64,000 nucleotides of DNA from Diphasiastrum complanatum (taxonomy: Eukaryota > Streptophyta > Lycopodiopsida > Lycopodiales > Lycopodiaceae), in assembly GCA_029204225.1 (NCBI GenBank), contig CM055104.1:46195835-46259834 (forward strand). Direction: 5' to 3'. A program made the translations under genes and the position numbers. The notes beneath the pieces were generated by a model. It saw nothing but the letters and a program-made list of their open reading frames with translations. It was not told the DNA's origin and did not search any database. This document shows, one piece after another, positions 55,241 through 64,000 of this stretch (positions within the stretch are counted from its first letter, which is position 1; each line of letters starts with the position of its first letter).

Positions 55241-56494
55241 CATTTTAAGACAAATGCACACATATGTCAAGGTATGTGTTAAACATTCTTCCGTAGTTCA
55301 TGTTTGTTCGTATGTGTTCATTCTGGGTGCAACTAAATGTTCTTCTAGTTGTGTAGTTGATGACAATTCTTGGTCTTTTGATACGTGGTATGGGCACATG
55401 AATTTTGGCATTTTATCATCATATAATGGTATATGTTAAGACTTGCGATTTGAGCTTCTTCTTTGAGATTCAAGAGTTGGGTTTGGAAATTAAAGTAGTT
55501 TGATTCACAACCAATGCATGTGTCTATTGGAGTATCCTTTATCCGATCATAGTAATTTTCAATTGCAATGTCTTGCATGTGTGTGTGTTGTTATTATGAG
55601 AAGTTTCTTTTTTGTTAGTCTTGTAAGTCAATTCTTAATATCTGTGAATGTGCAGCACATTTCCTTATGTTGGGCTTTCAATTTTGCAACTATGGTTCAT
55701 TGTGAGGCACCAGGTAAGTCATTGATTATTTGATGCAAAGCGACAATTTTTGCTCTCGTCCAAAAGTGGCGGCTTGCAATGTCTTTATATAAGGAATTCT
55801 TGTTTGGAATTTCGACACAACTATTTTTTTTTTAATATCAAAAGGTGGTGAGACGTGGCTTCTTTTTTTAGATTGTGAATGTGGTAGATGATGCTTGGAA
55901 TTGCACACGAAATGTGTGTATTGGGATTTGAAAATAGCTGCTACATGTCAAGCGAATAAGTTTGGATGTTGTGTTGTTAAACTTTTTAAAGTGTGTAGCA
56001 TTTTGGTTGTTTAATTGTATGTGGTAGCATGGTTTCGGATACAAAAGTAGCGCGCATTTGTTTGTTTTGCAAGAATAAATCTGGGGTGGATCTGTAAGCA
56101 CAAGTAGTATAGGTATAAGTAGTTAATTCTTATTTATGCATATGAAATAATTAGTGACTTTATAAGATGGTGGATAACATTTTTGTATACAAATTCCTCA
56201 CTGCCCTATAGAAGAAGGGAACAAGGGAATTAAGCAGAAGGGTAGTCCTCTACAATCTTCTAATGTCCTTGAGCCATGGTCTTCGGGGACAACCTCCTCC
56301 CCTACCAGTTCCTACTGCCCTTCTTTTAGGAGGACGAGGAGGAGGGACAAAGGTTGACAACCATGTTGTCTGCTTGGTATGAGTCATGAGAGGCGCATAT
56401 CGCTACAACGTGCGAGATGGCACTAAAGGCACAAGGGGACTGATTGTGGTGCGTGGTGGCGATATGGAAATACTGGTGTATTGATACGACATGA
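55241..56494. other. No recognisable gene
   Basis: AT/GT-rich non-coding sequence to ~56160, then a more GC-balanced stretch (56180-56490) with AGGAGGACGAGGAGGAGG. No supported frame. Confidence 0.45.
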
Positions 56495-57451
56495 TGTTGG
56501 AATTTAATCTAACTCCTACTCATCCCAACAGCCCTTCTTCATTCTCTCAATTTTACTCTCTCAAATGAAGTTTGCAGAAAATGAACTGTTTTCCAATAGT
56601 CTGCATTTTTACTCAAGAATTTCCATAGGTGAAAAACTCCACACTGTCGCCTTTCCACCTTTTGCGACACTTGTGCTAAATCGTTTTTTAGGCAATTTCA
56701 GACACTTTCAAAAAAGCGACACTGCTTCGCGAAAAAGACAAAAAAGACGACACTTTGTAGAAATACACAAGATTCCAAGTACAGACTATCTACGTCCTCA
56801 CGCAACAACTGTTCTAATTAGTCAGGTAGCGATCTTGTAAATGTAAAACTAGAATAATACAAGATCTTCCAGTTGCTATATATGTAAATGAGCGATTGAA
56901 TTGAGGAGCATAAGATGATCAAGCAGAGATCAATTGACCAGGATGGGTCTTTCAGTAGCTGACTCGTTAGAGTTAGTGATTATATAGAGAGAGATATATT
57001 CAGAACTTTAGCAATTGATTTGAGTCTGTAAGTAGGATCACACGCTTATCAGTGCAATTGTATTGTGGTTTGATCCTTGTTTTTACAACATTATTATACG
57101 GATTCGCTACTGTTCTACATCTTTGTGTTCTTGTTGAATGGAAATAACTCTTACTCCTCTTACACAAATATCATTATAAGAGAAATGTATGGCTGTCTCT
57201 GACGCCAAAGTTATTTCTACATTCTCTTCATATTAGGTTATCAGAAATAGAGGATTTCATGGCTGTCTCAAACGCCTAATCGTTTCTGTGATCTCTCTTT
57301 CATGGCAGTCTAAGACTCCTACATTGATAATTTTATTTAACACAAGAACAGTTCGCAATCTTCGTTCTCTAAGTAATCCACAATCCTGTTAACGCAGTTA
57401 TCATTGTTGTTTCATCATCATTGTCTTTCATCTGTTGGCATTCATCCAACA
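56495..57451 (+). repeat. Copia-8 5' LTR
   Basis: 957 bp, starting TGTTGGAATTTAATC and ending CATCCAACA, followed three bases later by a primer site. The start is inferred from the TGTTGGA terminus also used by the 12241 LTR. The 3' LTR was not found. Confidence 0.6.
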
Positions 57452-57454
57452 GAT

Positions 57455-57560
57455 TGGTATCAGAGCTGATAATTTCCATTTCACAAACCAACAAAAATGG
57501 TATCAGAGCCAACAAAAGTGGTATCAGATCCAACAAAATTGGTATCAAAGCCCTGGCTTA
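57455..57560 (+). repeat. Tandemly repeated primer-binding site, 21-bp unit
   Basis: TGGTATCAGAGC at 57455 is in the normal position. Three contiguous 21-bp units follow at 57498, 57519 and 57540: TGGTATCAGAGCC, TGGTATCAGATCC, TGGTATCAAAGCC, each followed by an AACAAAA-type spacer except the last. The gap 57455-57498 (43 bp) is about two units, with a decayed ACCAACAAAAA spacer inside. Confidence 0.9.
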
Positions 57561-57662
57561 TTGGATTACTAGAGTCCAAGATATAATAGAACCTAATATG
57601 TTCTTGTTTTTTCATAACTAGTTCATATTTTGTTTGTATTTTATCTCTACTTCTCGATTACA

Positions 57663-58250
57663 ATGGAAGGCTCAACCCTACAGATCCGCTTGATTAACAA
57701 GTTCAACGGAGATGATTTCCACATGTGGAAGTTCAAGATGAGGATGATCTTAATCAAGAAGGAGCTTTGGGGATACGTAAACGATTCAATAGCCAAACCG
57801 GCAGAACCTGAAATGCTCCTAGCATGGGAAACAAAGGATGGCAAAGCACTTGCCATCGTATCCTTGAATCTGAAAGACACTCAAATTGCTCATGTATCAA
57901 ACAACACCACCTCCAAAGAAGCGTGGATATCCTAACAAGTATTTACAAGACTTCATATGTATCGACTCATCTCTTTCTAAGGAATGGACAAAGGCACCTC
58001 AGTTAGTGATCATCTAAATGAGTCCAAATAGTTGCTGAATCAACTTGCTGCAATAGGTTATCCTATATCAGAAGAAGACTCAACGATGTCTCTTCTTGCC
58101 AGTCTTCCATCCTCCTATGGCAACCTATTATTGCTCTTGAGCAATACTCTTGCGCTGTCTCTTCAGAAGTTCACAACAAGCCTTTTGCAGAAAGAAGTCA
58201 GGAGAAAGAGCTTATCAATAACGAGTACCAAGTCAATGACATTGTACTAA
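57663..58250 (+). pseudogene. Copia-8 gag, decayed
   Basis: ATG 57663: LINKFNGDDFHMWKFKMRMI, DTQIAHVSNNTTSKEAW, then stops and one shift, then LNQLAAIGYPISEEDSTMSL and YGNLLLLLSNTLALSLQKF. No zinc knuckle is recognisable before a foreign minus-strand block. Confidence 0.85.
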
Positions 58251-58464
58251 GCAGCAGTCCAAGAAGAAGAACTTCAAGGACAAGAAGACAAAAAATTGCT
58301 CAATCTATCAATAAACACAAACCAGCCTTGCATGTTACCAATCTATAATGACATGAGAAACAAGCTATAATTTGGATTCATATACAATCATGCTACATCA
58401 ATAGAAATCCTCTCAAGGTTCCTAAAAAAAAATCAAAATTGAATCACTCCAATTAGAAGCAATA

Positions 58465-58940
58465 TTAACAAAAAATAACCCGGTGGAGATGCACTCTACC
58501 ACTCTTCTTGCCAATATGCTTCAAACCAGAATTAGAGGATCCAAAACTCAATTTCCCCATTGAGAGTTCCGCACACCAATCCGGGACATAAATCCACGTG
58601 CAACCGATTTGATGCAAAGCTTTTCTCCATCCCATCCAAAACCGCATTTTAGCCGAGCTCTGATACCAATGTAAAGACCACTAGTAAAAACTCCTAAGAT
58701 GAGGATAGGAGAATACAATAGGAGACACTATGGAGCCAAACTGTCCAAAACATTGTTGCGTATTGAATAGGTAATGTTGCAAGTTACTAGTTTGAAAATT
58801 CCGTCAAAAAACTTAGTAGTTTTGATGATTTTAAAAAAGTGGGTCAAATTTTGATATTTTAAAATAAATCCAGCCAAAATATAGATGTTTTTGAAATAAT
58901 CACATTAAATTTTGGATTTTAAATTTTTTATAACGTACAA
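58465..58940 (-). repeat. Minus-strand LTR/leader remnant inside Copia-8
   Basis: A minus-strand primer site TGGTATCAGAGC lies at 58668-58657 with LTR-like end TTTACA at ~58670. The outer ~270 bp would be its LTR. A 60-residue open frame downstream (58647-58465) resembles nothing I know. It replaces the expected Copia-8 zinc knuckle and protease. Confidence 0.5.
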
Positions 58941-59089
58941 AATTGAGATTGATTTGTATTAACAATTTCATAAACAAGACTCTTAAAACAAATAATATAC
59001 ATTTCAAACAAACAAAAACCAATTGTATTTCAAACTTTTTGATGTACTTAAAATATGCCAAAATTTGGGATATTGTAATTCAAAATAGT

Positions 59090-61264
59090 AAATGCAAACA
59101 TAGTGACTTGTGTGGTCCTATGAGCGTACCTTCATTAGGTCAAGCTCTGTATTTTATCACATTCATTAATGATTACTCCCGATTTGCTAGTGTAATGTTC
59201 ATTAAGAACAAGTCAGAAGCATTTTGTTGCTTCAAAGACTTCAAGCGATACGCTGAGAATCAAACTGGTCAGAGGATCAAGGCCCTATGGTATGATTCAG
59301 GGGGAGAGTTCTTGTCAAATGAGATGAAGGACTACCTATCTTCATGTGGCATGCACCACTAGTTTACTATGAGCTACACTCAACAACAGAACGGAGTAGC
59401 AGAGTGGAAGAACCGCACACTGTTGGAAGCCGCACGATCCATGACAACAAATTCGTATTTGTCTCAAACCTTTTGGGTAGAAGCTATCTCTACGGCTTGC
59501 TATCTGCAAAATTATTCTAGCACTAAAGCAGTTGATTTCAAGACACCGTTTGAAGGCTAGTGCGGTTACAAACCAAGTTTGAAACACTTGCGTGTCTTTG
59601 GATGTCTCTGCTATGCACAAGTGCCATTTGATTTGACGAAGAAGCTGGACCCAATAAGCTGTAAAAGCATCTTCATCGGCTATTCAACTTCACCCAAGTC
59701 ATATCGTGTTTATGATGTGGTTACGGGCCAGATCTTAGTCAGTCATGATGTTGTCTTCCTTGAAGACAAATATTACGATTTCAAACAGAAGCAACCAATA
59801 CAAGAGACTTCCATAGTAGCTCCACCTTCCAATGATAGGCTACGACCTACGACTGTTCAAGCAACGGAGTTCGTCCCAACGACTCCACTTACCATCAATG
59901 GGCCTAGACCCACGATCGTTCAACAACAAAATACTACGGTCCCAGTCATTTATCAAGGAGAATCGTCTGATCAAGCACCTGCAGTTCAAAGATCTGACAA
60001 CGACAACAACCTGACCGATTCATCCCTCAGGATTTCAGTAGTCATGACGAACCTACCACCGTAGCAGAAGCACTGTCAATGTCCAATGCAGACAAATGGA
60101 AAGTGGCCATGGATGCTATGTATCAATCTCTAATGAAGAACAAGACCTGGAGTCTTGTCATTCCTCCTATAGGTGTAAAGCGAATTGATTCTAAATGGAT
60201 CTTTAAGCTGAAGCTTAAACCAGATGGATCTATATCCAAATGGAAAGCTAGACTGGTAGTTAAAGGTTTTGAACAAGTATATGGGATAGACTACACTGAG
60301 ACCTTCAGTCCAGTAGTAAAACATCAGTCTATTTGTACTCTATTGGCTATATCTACTGCAGAAGATCTGGATATTCACCAGATGGACATCCAGATGGCAT
60401 TCCTACACTGATACATACAAGAAGATGTCTACATCTATCAACCATAAGGTTACATCCCTCAAGGCAAGGAGCATCTACTATGCAAATTGCATAAGGCATT
60501 ATACGGTATGAAGCAAGCTCCAAGGGCTTGGTATGATAGAATAAATTGTTTCTTGTTGTAGCACGACTTTACCTCCTGCACCACAGATTCAAATGTGTAT
60601 TTAAAACCAAAAGGGGCAAGCTATGTTATAATAGCATTATATGTTGATGATTCCCTAATCATCAAACAATTCAAATTAGTTGCTACAAGAAACTAAGTCC
60701 TTAATGGAGATTCATAGAGATCGCGCGAGCAGAAAGATCACCATAAGCCAACAATCCTACTTAATTAATGTACTTTATAGATAAGACATGGAGGATTGCA
60801 AGTCCATAGGCACTCCTATGGATCCAGGATGCAAGATATCCAAAGACATGTGCCCCAGAACAAAGGCAGATCAGCAAGAAATATGCAAGTACCCTTATCA
60901 GTCTATCATAGGTTCTCCCATGTACTCTATGATTTGCCCACGACCCGATCTAGCATATGCTGTAAGCACGTTGTTGCAATTCATGTCCAATCCAGGCCTA
61001 CAACACTGGAAAGCTCTACAAAGAGTTCTGAAGTACATTCAATCCTCAAAGCACTATGCCTTAAGTTACAATGGAAATACAAAAGCTGCACTCTCTTTGA
61101 TTACCTATTCTGATTCAGACTGGGTAGGAGACATAGATACCAGAAAATCCACCTATGGCTACATTTTCTTTCTTGTAGGAGGACCCATTTCATGGAATAG
61201 CAGGAAGCAAAAATGCATTTCATTATCCTCTACGGAGTCAGAATATGTCACAGCTACATGTTAT
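59090..61264 (+). pseudogene. Copia-8 integrase-RT-RNase H, decayed
   Basis: Integrase HSDLCGPM (~59100), IKALWYDSGGEFLS (Cys/Trp change near the second Asp), TQQQNGVAEWKNRT, LRVFGCLCYAQVP; linker; RT WIFKLKLKPDGSISKWKARL (~60200), HQMDIQMAFLH then stop, [25 protein letters not shown] (~60640), then a decayed stretch; SIIGSPMYSMICPRPDLAYA and RNase H YSDSDWVGDIDTRKSTYGY and SLSSTESEYVTA, ending near 61260. More than eight stops. Confidence 0.9.
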
Positions 61265-61346
61265 TAATCAAGGATAAGTTATTAGGAATTAGGAATATCT
61301 GAATGTTATTGCTAACTAATAGACTACCTCCAGCAGATTCGGAAGC

Positions 61347-62366
61347 TTATCTTGTTGTGCAAGCCAATTGAAAAAATATTTGGCATTGAATACCGTATAT
61401 CAACCACAGCTGACAGAAACAACCTGTTGGGAGGACTGAAGTATTCAAATATTTGATAAAACAAGTATTGGAGTTGAACTTTACATCACAACCATTATCA
61501 AGAAACTTTCCCACACTAATTAAGTTCTTTGTAAGTTTTGGAATGAAAAGAACATTAGAAAGTGCAAGAACTTTTGAAGAAGCAAGTTTCAATGGAATGT
61601 TGCCAATTCCTTCTATTGGACACTCATGATCACGAACTCCTTTCTTCCCTTTTTTCTGGCTGGGTCCAGATGATCCAGATGGATTAGCTTGTAACTGCTT
61701 CCTAGATGTCACTACGGTGGAGTCGTATGCTTTCGTGACACGAACAACATCATCAAAGGTTTGAAGCACCTTACGCTTACACTCATTCTGATAATCAGTG
61801 GGTAGACCTAGAATAAACTGCCACAGTGCCAGTTTTGCATCGAATGAGGGGACTTTATTGCATAAATCCATAAAATCTTGTAGGTACGAGTCCAAACTCT
61901 GAGCACCCATTTTGCAATTCACAAATCTTTGGTGAAAATCTGAGTCGTCCACAACCACAAACGACTTTCTGAACACCTCCATAAACTCGTCCCATGTGGT
62001 AGGTTTAGGTTGCAAGTCACACCACCATGATGAAGCTTTACCACGGAAGAACAGAATAACACTCTCTATCTTTTTCTCCTCAGGAATTCCATGTAGATTA
62101 AAATAACCGGTCCACTTGGTTAACCAGTCATCCACAATTTCAGGTTTCTTTTCTTTTTTCTCCCCCAAAAAAGGTTCAGGCTGAAAGCCCAAATTCGGAG
62201 CAGCTAAAGCTCTCACTTGATTTAATAGCACTTCCATTTGTTGATCACACAAAGTGTTTCTGTTGTTTATCTCATTAAGTGCTTGGCTTAATGACTGACA
62301 AATTTGCAGATAGGTAGGCATTGGCACCTGACCATCAAGAGCTGCATTTGCATTATCGTCTGCCAT
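61347..62366 (-). CDS. Chimeric frame: Gypsy-type Gag fused to Copia fragment, 339 aa
   Basis: Minus-strand ATG 62366. Residues ~1-245 are a Retrotrans_gag-type Gag (WLTKWTGYFNLHGIPEEKK, FFRGKASSWWCDLQPKPTTW, WQFILGLPTDYQNECKRKV) ending in a Lys/Ser-rich linker. At ~61633 it passes without stop into HECPIEGIGNIPLKLASSKV and FIPKLTKNLISVGKFLDNG, the segment after the protease of Copia-3. At ~61451 it leaves Copia again and stops at 61347. The zinc knuckle, expected where the fusion falls, is missing. It is probably an accidental fusion that happens to stay in frame; a protein product is unproven. Confidence 0.8.
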   Translation of the reverse strand: MADDNANAALDGQVPMPTYLQICQSLSQALNEINNRNTLCDQQMEVLLNQVRALAAPNLGFQPEPFLGEKKEKKPEIVDDWLTKWTGYFNLHGIPEEKKIESVILFFRGKASSWWCDLQPKPTTWDEFMEVFRKSFVVVDDSDFHQRFVNCKMGAQSLDSYLQDFMDLCNKVPSFDAKLALWQFILGLPTDYQNECKRKVLQTFDDVVRVTKAYDSTVVTSRKQLQANPSGSSGPSQKKGKKGVRDHECPIEGIGNIPLKLASSKVLALSNVLFIPKLTKNLISVGKFLDNGCDVKFNSNTCFIKYLNTSVLPTGCFCQLWLIYGIQCQIFFQLACTTR

Positions 62367-63882
62367 ATTGATTTCCTGACATGCAAAATTTGCTTAAATT
62401 AGTCGAGATCCAATCATCAACTAATAAGTGAAACGTTCAAAACCTTCATAATTGATTGATATTATTCAACAAGGTCTTTCACCCAATTTGTGCAAAGTTT
62501 TGAAAAATCAATATCAGATCGAATTAAACAACAATAACTATTATGACCAACACTAAAATTTATGAAAAAACTGGGATTTTCAGAATCTGTTCGAAATGGA
62601 CCAACTATGAAAATCGATTAAAATATTGATTTGCCAAAACACAAGCATTGTCACAAATCGAAATCATTGCAAAAGATCCTGCATGCAACTAACTCGACAT
62701 GCACAAACTTTTTCAAAAACAAATTTTTTTCGTAAATGGCCAAGTTGCTAGGAAATCTGCTTTTTGATCTAGAATTGTTAAAAATAGCTACATGCAAAAA
62801 TTCTACTGATCAAAATCACTGGTTACGCATGCAACATGCATTTAAGCATGCCTACAGGTCTATACATACATTTCCATCAATAGAAAAGCACTATACTGAT
62901 TTACAAGCATGCATGCATCAGAACAATTCCGAAATTTTTCAAATTTTTAGTTCAAAAATTGCCAAACTTCAGACGACCATAACTTTCTCTACAGGAGACC
63001 AAATTGGTCACTGTAAAGACAATACAGAGGGAGAGTGGGTCTACAAGGCACTTCCCACATCACCCTGCCACCTAGGCTTCACAGGTGCGAGAAATAAATG
63101 CACAAAAATTAGATAGGAGGGCGCACTTTTGGAGAGAGAAATCATCAAAAATCACATCCCAGTCCAATAAGCCTTGGATCAGAGGTTACAAGCACTCTAC
63201 TAAGGTTCATTGGAGAGGCATAGAAGCTCCAAATAGGTCCAACAAGCAATCATAAGCTTAGATCATGCAAAAAATGCATTTATGGCCTCCTTCAACAAGC
63301 AAAACTTTAATATGATGGTGTCTAATGTACATCTATCTAAATTGGATGTATGATGGCTCAAATCAAAGGAAATCCAACATATCTTGAAGCTTGTAACAAG
63401 ACCAATAGGTTCAGACCCCCAATTGAGAGGTATTCATACTCAAAAATCATCAAAAATACACTATCTTTGGGTGTTTTGAGCCCTCTAATGGTGTCTAATC
63501 TCTACTAAACCTCATGAAAACTTAAGGACAACTTCATTACATCTTTGAAAACGTTCATACCAAGTCTTGGATGAGAATTTTGAGATCTACCCCAAAATTA
63601 GTCCAAAAATCATCAAAAAACCTTGTTTTTCGACCAATTTTGACCAAAATTTGTGGGGAAAATCCACAAATTCGTGCAATTAGATCCAAATCCCTATAAA
63701 TCCATTGCATGCAAGCACTAAGAGTTCTGATTCTAGTCAAACATGGTTTATATAGCCCATTTATGGCCCAAAAACCCCAATTTTTGGTCCAAAATCACTA
63801 TCTAATCAACCTTTTGACTATTCAAACATCATGCAATCATTAAACTCTGTAATTAATGACTGTAAAACAGTAAGCAAGCTGC
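62367..63882 (-). repeat. Leader and possible LTR upstream of the chimeric gag
   Basis: Non-coding. Minus-strand GGGCTATATAAACC (~63740-63755) is a good TATA box, and TGTTTTACAG at 63869 could be an LTR start. I found no convincing primer site, so boundaries are open. Plus-strand frames here look like chance. Confidence 0.35.
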
Positions 63883-64000
63883 GGGTTTCTTTCGCTCTGG
63901 GCAAAACTTCATAACATGTCCAGGCTTCTTACAAAAAAAACACACATTTGCCTTCCTAGCCTTCTTTCGGGACATTTGCTTCTTTTGCTTAAAGTCCGAT
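63883..64000 (-). pseudogene. Gag zinc-knuckle fragment at window edge
   Basis: The minus strand reads DFKQKKQMSRKKARKANV then CFFCKKPGHVMKFC, a canonical CX2CX4HX4C knuckle in a Lys-rich context typical of retrotransposon Gag C-termini. It is cut by the window edge upstream and followed by LTR-like sequence. Confidence 0.8.

Noticed and set aside
62736-63116. 126-aa plus-strand frame
   Set aside because: No motif, poor coding look (many His/Lys/Asn from AT-rich DNA), and it lies antisense to a gag leader.
1-64000. CRISPR arrays, rRNA, operons
   Set aside because: Regular arrays present are minisatellites or coding repeats without spacer variation typical of CRISPR; no rRNA core sequence was seen; introns and LTR elements show a nuclear plant genome.

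Overview
The window is eukaryotic, AT-rich nuclear DNA from a land plant. The evidence is a PLS-type pentatricopeptide-repeat gene, spliced ULP1-like exons with GT..AG introns, and plant Ty1/copia elements primed by initiator Met-tRNA (TGGTATCAGAGC). The density of nested retrotransposons and the very uniform PPR triplets would suit a large-genome plant such as a fern or another seedless plant, but that placement is inference. I see no bacterial-type operons, CRISPR array or rRNA, and no intact tRNA gene.

Layout. 1-1147: 3' end of a spliced ULP1-like protease gene carrying a nonsense codon. 1273-7585: complete, apparently autonomous Copia element (Copia-1) with near-identical LTRs, a TTGAT target-site duplication and one 1326-aa Gag-Pol frame. 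7.6-10.1 kb: low-coding DNA with a possible decayed gene and a 139-bp tandem duplication. 10.1-13.9 kb: a minus-strand LTR, two tRNA-derived SINE-like copies, and head-to-head Copia remnants. 13975-19328: a Gypsy-type LTR interrupted by a second complete Copia (Copia-2). Its single open frame has lost zinc knuckle, protease and integrase in frame but keeps RT and RNase H. 19.3-22.2 kb: Gypsy leader with a 25-bp minisatellite, an ACCGC-rich tract invaded by a Copia RT fragment, and a decayed gag. 22.2-31.4 kb: decayed Copia copies, including a ~0.8-kb inverted-repeat pair. 32328-34031: an intact 567-aa minus-strand reading frame of unknown function behind a TATA-like box.

35-43 kb: Copia gag, RT and gag-protease remnants on both strands. 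43.0-48.5 kb: decayed minus-strand Gypsy with pol, two more 25-bp arrays and an accessory frame that resembles the 567-aa protein. 48.5-54.9 kb: Copia-3, whose zinc knuckle is split by about 2.7 kb carrying an antisense 685-aa PPR gene fragment. 55-56.5 kb: nothing recognisable apart from a dispersed repeat end. 56.5-61.3 kb: decayed Copia-8 with a tandemly repeated primer-binding site. 61.3-64 kb: a Gypsy-type gag fused in frame to a Copia fragment, an upstream LTR-like stretch and a gag zinc knuckle at the window edge.

Functionally, only Copia-1 looks able to move on its own. Copia-2 has intact cis signals and polymerase but would need Gag nucleocapsid, protease and integrase supplied in trans. 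The host-type content is limited to the ULP1-like relic, the PPR fragment, and possibly the 567-aa frame and the minus-strand frames near 8 kb.
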